The notes below the pieces were generated by a model that did no database searches, was not told the DNA's origin, and saw nothing but the letters and a program-made list of their open reading frames with translations. From NCBI GenBank assembly GCA_018873225.1, contig JAEILZ010000001.1, positions 6,076,001 through 6,140,000 on the forward strand: 64,000 nt of DNA. The letters are read 5' to 3'. Below are positions 45,924-58,418 of the stretch, in pieces (the stretch's first letter is position 1; each line of letters starts with the position of its first letter). Source of the stretch: [Phialemoniopsis] sp. UDSM-2020 (taxonomy: Eukaryota; Ascomycota; Sordariomycetes; Thyridiales; Thyridiaceae). Both the position numbers and the translations under genes were made by a program.

Positions 45924-46906
45924 TTACAGCAGCAGAGCCAGGGCACCAACAGCAACCATGCCGGAGCTGATGTAGCTAGCGACCTTGCTAGCGCCGGCAA
46001 CGACGACAACACCGGTGGTGTTGGCGGGGACCGAGCCGCCGGTGGTGCCCTGCTCGAAGCTGACACCGCCGGAGCAGCTGGTGCAGGCCTGGGGCTGGTA
46101 GACGGTGACGTTGGTGGCGTCGGCGGGGCAGGGGACGGGGCGGTAGACGACGGTGGAGCCGCAGGCGGAGCCGTCGCAGCCGGCAGGCACGTACTTGTGG
46201 CCACCGGCGCAGCTGCAGGCCTCGATGACGAAGACGAGCTCGCCAGCAAGGGGGAAGCCCTGGCACTGCTCGAAGATGTAGCCGGCGCCGCTGCAGAAGC
46301 CGGAGATGCAGTTGGTCGCGGTGGCGGTGGCGGTCACGACGGCGGTGGCAGTGGCGGTAGCGGTGCTAGGGGTCGCCAGGGGCGAGAACTCGTAGACGGC
46401 GAGCAGAGCGTCGGCCGGGACGGGGCCGGTGGCCTGGCGGCGCTTGATGCCGGTATCCCGGCGCAGGAAGCTGGCAGTGGCGTTGCTGGTGGAGTTGGAG
46501 GCGACACCGCCGCAGGCCTGCAGAGGGTTGCCGGGGCAGGGCACGTCGCAGAGGTCGCGCCTCACAGCGAGGGCGGACTCATACACGTCGGCGCAGTAGC
46601 AGTCGCTGGTGGGAAGTTAGTAGTGTGTCCTTGAGGTGGGTAACAACGATCCAGTCTGATCGTCCACAGAGTGACTTACGTGCTGTAGACACCGGCATAT
46701 TGGCGACCAGAGCAACCGGCAATGCACACCCCGACGGTCATGTCCTCGCTCGAAGACTGAAGGCTGAACGACGGGTAGTTCTGGGCGGAGCTGGAACAAG
46801 CCTTGAACAGGTAGTCGCCGACACGGTCGGGCAGAGTGGCGTTGGACGCAGCGGCAGCAAAGCCGATGAAGCTGGCCGTGGCCATGGCGATAGATGAGAC
46901 ACGCAT
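45924..46906 (-). CDS. WSC-domain protein, probably GPI-anchored
   Basis: Two exons (46906-46680, 46605-45924), 302 residues. The start at 46906 gives a signal peptide (MRVSSIAMATASFIGFAAAA). The WSC domain follows: DYLFKACSSS, CIAGCSGRQYAGVYSTDCYC and CPGNPLQACGG, with the eight-Cys pattern. A central Ala/Thr-rich stretch has several N-glycosylation sequons. It leads to a second Cys-rich segment (CISGFCSGAGYIFEQCQGFP; CSCAGGHKYVPAGCDG; CTSCSGG). The C-terminus ends in a hydrophobic run (VASYISSGMVAVGALALLL) that looks like a GPI signal rather than a transmembrane-plus-tail sensor. WSC domains bind carbohydrate, so a cell-wall surface protein is likely. A long antisense open frame here is only a GC-rich shadow. 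Confidence 0.87.
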
Positions 46907-48311
46907 GGTGAAGGTTGTGAGATGGTTGCTGTTAAACGAGTGAACGGTCAAGGACCTATAAAATCAATAAGAGGCACTGAAACGAGTGACAGGGTCGAAC
47001 TATTTTGAGACGATGGTACTGGTAAAAGCAAAGGGAAGTCTAGGTTGGGATGGCAAACGTCTACTTAAATAGCAATCCTCTGGGCTTGCAATCATCCTGC
47101 ATCATATCATCAGCTATGAAACGAAGCGGGTCCTCGGGGACAAAACTGACATGTTGCTTTCCTCTCATGGGCCGGATTTACCACCATTCGGACCTTTTGC
47201 TGACGTTGTTCCCAGGTTGTCGTGGATTTGCTGCTTGCACTGGCATGCGAGGCGCCATCCGGGAATGCGGACTATCCAGACAAGTGGGAACGCCAACATT
47301 CCAACCACCTGCCCTCGACCCTGCCAATCTCTACAAGTTGCCATACCGGACATGCACATGGCAGCGAATCGAGGCGCGTTCAACCGGCTCCAGCTGATAA
47401 ATAAAAACAATGTCTTTGGATTCACCTTGCCCACAGTGGAGTCTGGTAAGAAATTGAACTCTCGATCAGCTCGACCGGCCCCGATTGATTCATCATGCAC
47501 TTGCAATTGAATCAATTTTCGCAGTATCCTCTCGTCTTATTGTTCTCGTGGTCAGCATTCCAGTGACCTGGCAAAAACAGACTTGACCACAACACGCAAA
47601 GCAAAGTCTCAGCTGCCAACTGTCAGGGCCATGCCGATCAACACCCAAGCGCCGGCAGGCAACAACACGCGGCGCCGGTCATGCTGCCAAGAAATTGTCC
47701 CGCGAGTTTGGATCTACCGTGTTGCGGCAGGCTTAACGCTAATAAGGCCGCCGCCACTGATTCAAACGGCAGTCCGCCATGCTTGGGTAGTCGTAGAGGA
47801 GGTGTCAATGCCGGTCGCCAGTCTCCATGCCTTCTTGGTTCCTTGGCTTCCTGGGAATGATCCTCCAGTGCTGGCCTTTCGTCCAAGTGTATCAATTGTT
47901 CATTCATGGCATAATCGTCAGAGTGCCACTGGACAATCAGGTGCGGCTGCTGTCACATGGCAGATCAGGTCCAAACATGTAGGCGCACGCATTGCAGAGC
48001 ACAAATAAAGTTGTGATTATGCATTGCGACGCGTCCAAAGGGCCCCGTCAGAACGCGCGTGCGCCCCCACTGTAAGAGAGTCTCATTTTACTGTGGCTCT
48101 TCTAGCTGGTGCTTAGATGTTATGGCCCCTGGGGCCGCCACGATAACAACGATAACAATCCGATCAACAAACGCCACAGCGCCACAGTGCCACAAGTCCT
48201 GACCTGCACTTCTGGGCGCACGCATCCTGTCCTGCATCAACAGAATCCTGTCTCTCTCTTTATCATATCGTGAATCAACAACACCCGGCGAAACCTCTGG
48301 CGCGGTTCCGG
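46907..48311. other. Long intergenic stretch, no gene seen
   Basis: 1.4 kb with the WSC promoter on the left. Plus-strand frames at 47050-47397, 47151-47510 and 47583-48008 lack family signatures and splice partners, and I do not call them. Confidence 0.45.
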
Positions 48312-49933
48312 TCAATTGCTACCTCCATTCTCGGCTTGAGTTGACTCCTCAGTTCTCGCGTATCTGGGAATGTCGTCATCCACACTCCATGCGTATTGCG
48401 TTCCTGGGTGATCTGCTGGAAGACGACTCTTGCCAGGTCCCGTCAGAGTCTCTCTGAAAGTTGCACCCTTGACCGCATACTCGTCCCACAACAGCCCTCG
48501 CCTCTGCAGCTCAGGGACGAGGAGGTCTGCTATGTCGTCAAATGTTCCAGGCATCGTTGCAAACTTGAAGTTGAATCCGTCCACGTCTGCCACCTCTACC
48601 CAACGTTCCAGTTCATCGGCCACGGCCTGGACACTTCCGATGATTTTGTTGCCCATACCACCGATCTTCAAGTATTCCCCAATGGTCTTCTTGTTCCACT
48701 TTTGACCATCCGTCCCCGGAACAGTAGCCGCCCAGCTCTTTACCAAGGTTTGTACAGCGGGCTCGTCTCCGAATCTGACGTCCTGGTCGTCGGCGTATTT
48801 GTCGAGGTCGTATCCTGAGAAGCCCCCAAACAGAGCAAGGGCACCTTCTGGATTCCCGTATTCCAGGTAACTCTCAAACTTGGCGTGCGCGGCCTCGTCC
48901 GTTTCGGCGACGATCACCAGGGTTGCCGCGATGACCTTGACGGACCTGGGGTCTCGGCCTTGCTTCCTTGCCTGCTCTCGGATGTCGTCGACTTGCCGCC
49001 TGACGAGCTCAGGTTCGGATCCGCCCAGAAACACAGCCTCGGCATGCCTGGCCGCGAACTCTTTGCCCGCCCTGGACGTCCCGGCCTGGAAGATGAACGG
49101 TGTACGCTGCGGCGACGGCTCGCAGATGTGTGCGCCTGGTACGCGGAAGTATTTTCCCTCGTGGGCGATTTCTCGGATGCGGGCTGGATCGGCGTATCGG
49201 GATTGTGGGTCATCGGGTGGGAGAACGGCGTCGTCGCGCCAGGAGCCTTCCCACAGTTTGTACACTACTTCCATGTACCTCACATGTGGCGTTGGTGTTA
49301 GCCGGTAAAACCGAACTTGTCTGGGGTGCGCATGCGGCAACCTCTTCTAGGAACATACTCATCGGCCATCTTGTAGCGCTCATCGTGCTCGATCTGCGTA
49401 TCCAGACCGAAATTCCGCGCGGCCGACTCCAGGTAGGATGTGACAACGTTCCACGCAACACGGCCCTTCGTCAAGTGGTCTAGCGTGGAGAATCGACGTG
49501 CTAGAGAGTAAGGCTGTTCGTAGGTTGTCGAGGAGGTGACTCCGAACCCAATCGTCTCGGTCGCAGCCGCCATGGCCGAGAGGCTCAAGAGCGGATCATT
49601 GGTCGGAAATCTGCAGCGTGAAACGATTAATGACTTGGTCGAATCGTACTCCTCAGAGATCAATGCACATTCTGGAGAATGAGTATCAACGTACTGCGCA
49701 CCAGCCTCAATGGAGGGGTCAAGACTCTTCTTGTACACATCGTATCCCGCCAGCACGTCGGCGAAAAAGATGCAGTGGAACTTGGCAGCCTCAAGCTTTT
49801 GTGCCAAGCTCACCCAGTGCTTGATGTCCTTGTACTGACGGCCCTGGTCACCCGGGAAATTGAACATGCCGGGGTTGAGATGCGATGGTGCCTGGTGCAC
49901 AAACGCACTCAAGATCAATTGCCTCTTTGTCAT
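48312..49933 (-). CDS. FMN-dependent monooxygenase, NtaA/SnaA/DmoA (luciferase-like) family
   Basis: Three exons (49933-49695, 49610-49359, 49278-48312), 485 residues. Both introns were placed by phase and restore family motifs: GAQFPTNDPLLSLSAMA across intron 1 and ADEYMEVVYKLWEGSW across intron 2. Other signatures: HLNPGMFNFPGDQG, FFADVLAGYDVYKKS, WNVVTSYLESAARNFG, FIFQAGTSRAGKEFAA, AEAVFLGG. The bacterial relatives NtaA, EmoA and DmoA use FMNH2 from a partner reductase to cleave nitrilotriacetate, EDTA or dimethyl sulfide by N- or S-dealkylation; no reductase is seen here. The C-terminal tail (about 30 residues) is acidic and family-variable. It may start the catabolic module to its right. 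Confidence 0.92.
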
Positions 49934-50540
49934 GGCGAATATCGTCTGGATTCTTTCAAGCACTCAACTTTGTGTAGTGATTAGGTAGCACACCAAGTCT
50001 GCAACCGTGCCTGAGACTTTGCCATGGTTGTTTTATTTTGAAAAGATCGTGCCTAGTCAAGCTTTCTTTTGTATGGCGCCATATCTGCTAAATCGTGACA
50101 AGCACATGGCGATCCCGCAAAGGTGGAGTCTATCATCATGCTTAAGCGAGCCGACAACAAACTCTTCCATACTATTTCCGACTTCGGAAGACCTTTTGTC
50201 TCTCGCAGGGGTCCTTTTGTCTATGTATAATCACTATTTCACGTGGATGCCATCCCTGCTGCCCCGACTCGTGGGCTTTAGTTCTGTAAGGTGCAGGAAA
50301 TGGTTTCGCGAAGCTTGTTCTCTCATTCAGTACTACGATGGCGACATACAAACCATCTGCGGGAATAAGCCTGCAAAGGCATTATGGTGGCAATACATTA
50401 GTCCGCTTTAGATATGTTCAATTCAGCACTGAGCAATGGGTATTAAATGCTGGGCCAATCCACACTGAACGAGCAATTTGCTTCTGATAAGCATCCAGGA
50501 ATCAAGCCGCTCACCTATACGTAAAATACGTTTTCGAATC
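49934..50540. other. Divergent promoter region, no gene seen
   Basis: 607 nt between the divergent monooxygenase and transporter start codons. An open frame at 50007-50411 shows no family character. No clear paired CGG site was found by eye. Confidence 0.45.
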
Positions 50541-52331
50541 ATGTCTGACAACTCGAGCCCGGAGGCAAAGCCTCGAAGATGGTATCACTGGTTCTCACCA
50601 GACGATACTCTGGAAGAACGGCGCTTTCTTCTGAAGCTCGACTTGCTCCTTTTGCCTATTGCTTTGCTCTCATTTTGGATCAAGAACATGGACTACAGCA
50701 ACATCAGTAAGTCTATCCTGGCCTATGAGTTTGGCCATGCTTTGATTTGAAAAGAAGCACCGAGCTGACAAACGGTAGACAATGCTTACGTTTCTGGATT
50801 GAAGGAGGAGCTGGGGTTTGAAGGCAATGAGCTGGTCCAGCTACAGACAGTCTTTACAGTCGCCACCGTCGTGGCCCAGTTGCCATTTGCATATCTCTTT
50901 ACGAAGGTGCCGCTCCATATCTTGATGCCGACAATGGAACTCTTGTGGGGAGTCTTCAACCTGCTGCAGTACCGAGCCAACTCATTCCGCGAGCTGGTCG
51001 CTTATCGACTGATGGTCGGAATCTTTGAAGTGAGTCACTCACCAGGACAATGACTTTGAAGTGTGCATAAGCTAACGTTGCCATTCTTAGAGTGCCTTCT
51101 TCCCCGGAATGCAGTTCATTCTTGGCTCATGGTACCGGGCGGACGAGATCGCTCGACGAGGCGCATTCTTCTACGTAGGACAGACGGTTGGCGCCATGTC
51201 CACGGGCTTACTGACTGGATCTATCGCCACGACATTTGGAGGACGCGACGGTCTTTCTGGCTGGCGCTGGGTGAGTCGTTCCTGCGTACCTACACTGAAT
51301 TGCTAAATGTCACTCTTGTCGATATACGATGTGCGGCAGACGTCTTCCGAACATGGGCTGACCTTGAAGTGCAGATGTTCATCTTCACCTCGGTCATAAC
51401 GTTTCCCATTGCGTTGCTAGGATATCTGTTATACCCCGGCACTCCGCTCAAACCCAACAAGCTCTTCCTCAACGACCGCGACGTTGCCATCGGACTCAAG
51501 CGTTTGCAGCGACACGGGCATTTCAACAAAGAATCAGAAGCAGAGCCCCAGTTGACCTGGACCACAGTCAAGCGCACCTTCCGAGGGTGGAAAATATATG
51601 TGCTAACGCTCTGGGACATTCTTTTCTGGGCGACAGGCTTGCATGTTTCAGGAGGTACCTACCTGCTCTGGATCAAAAGCCTCAAGCGGTATAACGTGGC
51701 AGAGGTTAATAATCTCGGATCGACCGCTCCGGCAATCGGCATTCTGTACCTCTTCCTCTTTGCATTCGCCTCGGACATGGTCATGGGCCGTGCCTGGGCT
51801 TTGTCCATCTCCTACTCCTGGAACATGATCGGGCTCCTCATACTCGTCATCTGGAACGTGCCCGACTCCGCAAAGTGGTTCGCATACAACACCATCTACG
51901 GTGCCACAGTCATTTCGCCCGTTTTCCACGGCTGGGCCAACGACATCCTTAAGCACAATACCGCCGAGCGAGCCTTTGTCCTGGTCACGATGAACTGCGT
52001 TGCGCAGGCCATGACGGCTTGGATAGCTCTACTCGTTTTCCCTACTGTTGAGGCGCCCCGCTTCACCAAGGGGTTCAGCTTCACTCTGGCCTGCTCATTC
52101 GTGTTCCTGGGAATGATCCAGGTGATCAGACACCTGCACAATCGTGAAGAGTGAGTAGTTCCAGAACTGTGTCTTTGTAGTCTTACTGACTCGGCCTTGC
52201 GCAGAAAACTTCGGGCTGCCAGAGATGAGACGTTCATCACCAATGCAGAGGCGCATGCGGATTCACACGTTACACCGGAAAAACAGAGTGGGGTTGCATC
52301 GTCAGTGCTGGCAGCCACGGCTGTGTCGTGA
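50541..52331 (+). CDS. MFS transporter, Dal5-family (pantothenate/vitamin-type)
   Basis: Five introns were placed by phase: ...DYSNI-NNAYVSG..., GIFE-SAFFPG, WRW-MFIFTS, and a final short one before EKLRAARDETF. Starts MSDNSSPEAKPRRWYHW. Signatures: LDLLLLPIALLSFWIKNMDY, LPFAYLFTKVPLHILMP, FFPGMQFILGSWYRADEIARR and GRDGLSGWRWMFIF. The C-terminal half holds a further set of membrane segments (DILFWATGLHVSGGTYLLWI; GILYLFLFAFASDMVMG). It resembles the Liz1/Fen2 pantothenate branch. It is head-to-head with the FMN monooxygenase and convergent with the next MFS gene. Import of an amine, amide or carboxylate substrate for the module is plausible but unproven. Confidence 0.9.
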
Positions 52332-52927
52332 GGGAAGTACAACTTCTCTTATACGATTTCATCAAACCTAAGCCACCACGGAAGCGATCTGGCTTAGGCG
52401 AATGTTCGACGAGCTCAACACCGACCTTAGGAGCACTATCAAGCCAGCGCAATTGAGGACGCGCCGTGCGCAGTCGTTATTCATAGTCACACCTTGGATT
52501 CAGGTGTGATTGCTTTGGCGAACAACCTAGGATAGAAGAACTAACTACATCAAGATATAGTAGCACTTTATACATAAGACTATAGTCAATACTATATCGA
52601 GCACTAATTAGAACCGCCCCTGACAGGGGCCTTATGCACAGCATGTTAGACTTTTGATTGCTTAGTGCGGTACCAAAGTCTCAATTGCAAATCGTTTGAA
52701 TCTTGATCATTTGACAATATTGTTGAGATGCTGAGTTCATCTGCTATTCTAGCCACTATATCATTGACACTTGATGAAATAATCCGCTCAATACCCCTTT
52801 TAGAGCGTGTGCCATGTGAAGCCAATCCTATGCCTGGCCTATTCTTGGTACACCTCTACGTAAGCACGCCGTGCTGGACGAGTCCTCGATCGAACCGAGG
52901 AATCTACGTGTATGCTATCTCCAGTGC
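52332..52927. other. Intergenic between convergent transporters, no gene seen
   Basis: AT-rich 3' flanks. A hairpin CCTCG...CGAGG lies at 52884-52900, just downstream of the minus-strand transporter stop. It resembles a tRNA T-arm but has no matching acceptor stem. Confidence 0.5.
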
Positions 52928-54761
52928 TTAAACCAGGTACCGGAAACCCTTCTGCATCTGCCGAGCCGTAGCGAGGTCGCAGCCCTCGGTGTCAGCCGTC
53001 TTCTGCAGCTTCTTGATGTCGCTGTCGGTGAGGACGGCGTCGACATTCTCCATGCGGTCCAGACGCTTGTTCTCGCGGACGAGGATCTGGCGCTGGGCGA
53101 CGCCGCCGATGCCGGACAGGACCATGAGGGCGATGACGATGCCGAGGGCGACGGGGTAGCGCTTGCCCTGGCCCTCGAAGTAGGTGAACGAGGTCCAGAT
53201 GCTGGCGGCGTTGCCGACGGCGTTCATGAAGCCGAGGGCGGCGGCGCGCTTGGCGGGCGGGCGGTTGGCGCAGGTCGACATCCAGGCGTAGCAGGTGCTG
53301 TTCATGGTGAAGACGAAGTTGAGCAGGAAGAAGGAGAAGTACCGCGGGCCGAAGGACTCGGTGGTCATGAAGATGATGCAGCCGGTGATGACGATGGGGA
53401 CGGGGTCTGTAGGGGTTTGCGGTGTTAGAAAATCGATAAGAAGTTTCCTGTGCAATGATGGGGAGACTTACAAACAAAGAACCAGAAGCGGTTCTGCACG
53501 CGGTCCGACAGCCACGAGTGGAAGGCGCAGTAGAAGGCCATAAACAGGTACGGAGGGGCGACGAGCAGCAGCGAGATGGTGTTGTCGAAGCCGAGAGTCT
53601 TGGTCAGGGTGGGGAAGAAGTTCTGGAAGCCACCGGCGCCGATGAAGGCGTGCTGGGCGAGGGTCAGAACCCACACCTTGGCGTCCGTCAGAGCCATCTT
53701 GAGGCCCTGCTTGGGCGCGCTGGAACCGCCAGTGTCGACATCAGACTCGGCGGCATCCAGGGCCAGTCTCTTGGTGGCGAGGTGGCGCATCTCGGGGCTC
53801 AGGCCCTTCCACGACTCGGGGAAGTCGGGAAGAACAAGGCAGATGGTGATGCCGGTGGCGACAGTGACGACACCCTCCAGGATATACAGCCACCTCCAGG
53901 CGGCGATGCCCTGGACACCATCGAGGCCCTTGAGGATACCAGCGGCGATAAGACTGCCGAAGGCACCTGCGATGAGGGAACCGTTGTAGAAAAGAGCACA
54001 GCGGAGAGCGAGTTCCTTCTTGGTGTACCACTTCGAGAGGTAGAACAGGACCTGGAAGAAGAATGGGATTAGGTCTCCGGAAGTCTTGAAACAACCAAGT
54101 TTTAAACGCGGCATCAACTTACACCAGGGAAGAAAGGAGCCTCGACAAGACCGAGGAACAGTCTGCAGACGACGATACCCGCGAAGTTGTGCACCAGGGA
54201 GGTCAGGGCGGAGACGATGCCCCAGGCAATGGTGAAGCCGCCAATGTAGTACGCGGGTCTGCCAACATAGTTCAACATCATATTGGAGGGAAGTTGGCCC
54301 AGAACGTAGGTGATGAACAGCAGGGAGAGTCCGGTTTGGTCTTCATACTCATCATTAGCACGCGTTGATAGGGCAGGATGGTAACTTGTCATAAAGATCG
54401 CTTACATTGCGTAGGGGTGAGTTTGAGGTCCCGCTCGAGGCCCTGGAGACGAGCCGCAGCATAGTTGTTTCTGCCACAGAGTTAGCCAGATTGTTGGGCA
54501 TTGCAGGGGGCACGCTACGGACCGGTCAATGTAGTTCATGAGGTAGGTCCAAACAATCAAAGGCATGATCATGAGATCAATCTTCCAGCGCAGCTTCTTC
54601 TCAAGGACAAGCTCCTCCTCGGTCAAGGTGATCTGGCGAGGCTGCTCAGCGTGCTCGCTGCCCTCCTTGGAGGAACCGAGCAGGTCATGGTCGTGGATCG
54701 CGATGTTGGAGGAGGCAATCTCCTCGTCGTTGCCGGACTTGACGACAGCAGGGTTGGTCAT
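52928..54761 (-). CDS. MFS transporter, Dal5-family
   Basis: Multi-exon; joins restored by phase: YIDR-NNYAAARLQGLERDL, LTPTQ-YQTGLSLLFITYVLGQ, EAPFFPG-VLFYLSKWYT, FWFFV-YPVPIVITGC. It starts at 54761 (MTNPAVVKSGNDEE) and ends at 52928 (QMQKGFRYLV). Signatures: LRWKIDLMIMPLIVWTYLMN, RLFLGLVEAPFFPG, RWLYILEGVVTVATG and AALGFMNAVGNAASIW. This is the classical allantoate/nicotinate/tartrate-type anion:cation symporter family of the plasma membrane. Codon usage is strongly G/C-ending compared with neighbours to the left. It is head-to-head with the Zn2Cys6 gene at 55340, so co-regulation is plausible. Confidence 0.92.
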
Positions 54762-55339
54762 TGTGTCGGTCAGCTGGGTTCACTCTTGGGAACGGATGCT
54801 TCTGATGCTGGTGATGGTCCCCTGATCGCTCGATGGGACAGCCAACTCTTTAAATAAACTGATCCAATCGCAATTCTGATTAGACATGGTTTTGAGTAAT
54901 TCTGGGGCCCCAATCTGGGGAATGATCAAACGTGCTGCTGGGTTTTGTCATGTGTACAACCTAGTCTGCCGACTATCAAAGTCTGGAGCGTGATTCTTGT
55001 CGACGGACGCGTCGTCTCCGCCCACGGGAAGTTTGGCCCGGGTGGCGGAAATCAGCAGTCCGCGCGAGTCAAGGACCCTCCTCGTCTCGAGATAGCACCA
55101 CACCGCACCAATGCCAGGGCACCAAGGGGCAAAGACTTTTGCGGAGAGCACTAGCGCTGGTTCTAGCGCCTTGTCGTTATGCCAGGTTGGCTGTTTTTTA
55201 CCAGTCGATGACCCGCTCCGTCGAGTCCGAAGATTACTAAATAACGGGAACGAATGCCCGTCCCTTGCTCTGATATGCTTCTCTCGTCCACTTTCCCCAT
55301 TCACGGTTGCCAATCTTACCACTGTTGTCACTAAGCGGA
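54762..55339. promoter_or_regulatory. Divergent promoter region of transporter and regulator
   Basis: 578 nt between divergent start codons. It contains the palindromic GACGCGTC at 55006-55013 inside a GC-rich patch. I see no gene. Confidence 0.4.
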
Positions 55340-57836
55340 ATGTCGACCCAGATTCCTATCGCGGTGAACAGTCCGCAGGTCGGGCAGAGGGCCCCGTCAG
55401 AATCCGGCAGTCTGGATGGGGCTGCAAGGAGGCAGTCCCAGTCCCAAGGACGTCGCAAGCGGCTAGCATGCAGACGATGCCAGGCTCGCAAGATCAAGGC
55501 AAGGACCCTGGCGCCCATTTCCCCTGCAGCATCGCTGACCCGGCAAACTGGTAGTGTGACGGCGCGTCTCCCAAGTGCTCCGCTTGCGATCGGGCGCGCA
55601 CTGAATGCGTTGACGGCAAGACGACCTGGCAGGGCCCGAGCATCTCCAGGAGGTTGGTGCCCCATGGATGGTGACGCCTGCATGGACGTCACAGGAGCTA
55701 ATGGGTTCTCAATGACAGAGAAGTTGCACGGCTTCAAGAGCAAAATCGGCGTCTTCTAGAGGTCGTACGCGAACGATGTCCGGATGTTGTCGTGAATGCC
55801 GCCGGAGACGGACAGCTCCAAATTCGATATCCCAATGGAGCTATCGCACAGAGCACCCAGGTGCCATCAGCCTTACCGATGCCGACGCCACATACGGGGT
55901 CATCGAGCCCTGAAGCGACTCGAGTCAGTCAGATACCACAGACACCGGCGACAGTCTCGACCTCGAACGGAGACGGGGGCGGGCGCGCTGGCGACATCGC
56001 ACATGAGATTGGCATGATTGGTCTCTCTGCCGGGGTCAACAAGTATGTAGGACCGTCGAGCGGCTTCTCCATCGCCAAGCTGGTGCTTGCTCGGGCAGAC
56101 CAGGCAAGTGGCTATAATCACAATATTGGATCGAGTCCTTCCGACGAGACGACCGCAGAGGCACGATGTCGATCGAGTTTCATGATCAGTCCAGCAGCAC
56201 TACCCTCCTCTCGAGACCAAGCAGTCCAGCTCTCTCGAATCTACTTCGAACAAGTTCATCCACGATACCCCTTTCTTCACCAACAAAGTTACTTTCGCTC
56301 CCTCAACGATGTATACAATCAGTCGCCAGCAGTCACAAGGGCAGTCGAGTTTCAGGTCACCATGGTCCTCGCAATCTCTGCCACCATTCTGTCCAGGCGT
56401 ATGAGGATACCGTTCAGCGGGGAAGGACTCTGTGCCACGGCCATGGAATACGCCAATGACATTGACTTTCAGAGCTCGACTGAAGGAGTTCAATGCCTCC
56501 TGCTTATATCCATGTTCACTCTGCACAGTCCTTTTCTAGGTATTAACCCGTGGTATTTGAACTACCAGTGCCTCGCTGCAGTATTGGACCTGGGACTGCA
56601 GCAAGACTTGTCAGTTGGTCATCCCATCGACGCCTTCGAACGCGAAATGCGGACGAGGGTATTCTGGGTCGTGTTTGCCATCGACAGGATTATTGCCACC
56701 ACTCTCGGACGACCTGTAGGACTGCGGGAGGAAGCTTGTGACCTTCGGGTAAGGACCCTGAACTGCGAATATTTGATGTTGTTTTACTGACCTTGCCTCT
56801 ATTCTTTCAGTTGCCAGAAGGCCTCGAAGACTTCCAACTCGACGCGGTGAAGCGACAAAGACAACCCGCCGCAGGCTCGACAGACGTGCCGGGCCCCATA
56901 GCCTGCTCCATCGTTCATTTCAAGCTCGCTCTCCTCAACTCTGAGATTATGCATACGCTACACAGTGTCTCCCCCAACGCACCTCCACACACCTTTCTTC
57001 GGATCCCAGACATTGATGCCTGGCAGGTCGGGCTATTCGAGCGACTGATGATGGTCCGGCGAGACTTCCCCACGTTTGGAGAGGGGAGCAAACACCTGCT
57101 GGCTCTATGCGAGATCCGCTACCATGAGATCGTGATGCTTCTCTTCCGCCCAACGCCACGGATACGCGCCCCAGGGAACGACTCCCTGACACGTTGTTAT
57201 CAGAGCGCCGAGGCGACAATCCGGCTGTGGAAGGAGCTCTACAACTCAGACAGAATGTCCTACTCTTGGACGAGCATCCACTCCATCACCTTGAGCGCGA
57301 TCATCATCCTCTACTGTACTTGGATGGTCAGGGAGCTTACGAACAGTACCGAGATCGACACTCTGGCGCAGACAATGTCCACTGCCTCCAATCTGCTAAG
57401 CGCGGCTGGGGAACACTGGGTAGACGCGCGACGTTGTCGCGACTCGTTGAACAACTTGACTGCCGCAACTGTTCGGTGGCTAATCAACCTACGCTCGAGT
57501 CAAATACATTCACGTGCCAGCATCGCGACTGATTGCGGGCCACAGGCAGACTCGTTCTCACACGCGCCGACCGCTGTCGATAGCATGGTCCCTGAGAACT
57601 ACGCGCCCCAGCAGCACCAACACCAAGTCTTTGCTGACAATGGCGAGAGACTAGACGGGCCATCGTTCAACCCAGACCTCCCGTGGGTCGACACTTACAT
57701 CAACGGGGAGGACCTGGCCACACTCTTTAGGGCGCCCAACCCGTTTACGGCGGACCCATCACTCACGATGGAGGGCATGTTTAGTGATTACCAACCACTC
57801 TTTGATTTCTATCAAGGCAACGAGTTCGGAATGTAG
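55340..57836 (+). CDS. Zn2Cys6 transcription factor with Fungal_trans domain
   Basis: Four exons (55340-55498, 55555-55652, 55719-56748, 56811-57836), 770 residues in phase. The zinc cluster is ACRRCQARKIK plus CDGASPKCSACDRARTEC, split by a GC-AG intron (55499-55554). The linker ISRREVARLQEQNRRLLEVV is a coiled coil. The Fungal_trans domain has YFEQVHPRYPFLHQQSYF, LLISMFTLHSPFLGINPWYL and RTRVFWVVFAIDRIIATTLG. The C-terminus is acidic and aromatic, fitting an activation domain. It is nuclear. It lies between the Dal5-like transporter and the amidase and dehydratase genes, whose promoter at 60459-60518 carries CGG-N3-CCG elements; this is the best candidate to bind them. Confidence 0.92.
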
Positions 57837-58418
57837 TTCTCCGCGGAGTGTGTACCATGTACAACGTGTAGTATCTCTGTAGATAAGAGAAATCATCAAA
57901 CAAAGCCAGTCCAGATCATTCCATTCTGTGCACTAGTTGATCCTTGGGTCGTATGTTGGCGGGTCCTCGCCATCTCGGCACCCTTCAAGGGTCTAGTCAT
58001 GAGACGACAACCCCACACATGACCTGGCTCAATTTTGATGAATTGGAGAATGCTGGAGCCTTGTTGGAGAATGGGGAAGTTGGGCGGGGAGATCTGGTCC
58101 GCGAGAAAATGGGGCATCGGGGTTGAGTTTTCCGCGCTGGAGATAAACCGGGGAAGCCGAGTCCGCCCATGGAGCACTCTCGTCGCTCACCAGCTCCACT
58201 TCGAGGAACGATCTGGATCAGTTTGACAGGTGCCTTGGATAAATTAGACGATGTCTAGGTATGCAAAAGGACGCTATGGAGATTATAGGACCGTCGTGCA
58301 AGTTCCGCGGCTCTGGGCAAAAGTTCTTGGTTTGAATCGAATCTGTACAACAACATCACCAACATCGTTTTGCATCAGACAGTGAAGCCGAAGCGGGGAT
58401 AAACAGAAGATCGCCAGG
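57837..58418. other. Intergenic, no gene seen
   Basis: Holds the 3' end of the regulator and the promoter of the amidase. The open frame at 57944-58226 has no recognisable product. Confidence 0.45.

Noticed and set aside
45849..46634. Long plus-strand open frame opposite the WSC gene
   Set aside because: Composed almost only of Gly, Ala and Asp; it is the antisense shadow of a Cys-rich GC-rich gene, with no homology character.
52884..52900. T-arm-like hairpin, possible tRNA
   Set aside because: Only the T-arm shape is present; there is no acceptor stem, anticodon arm or A-box at the right distance.
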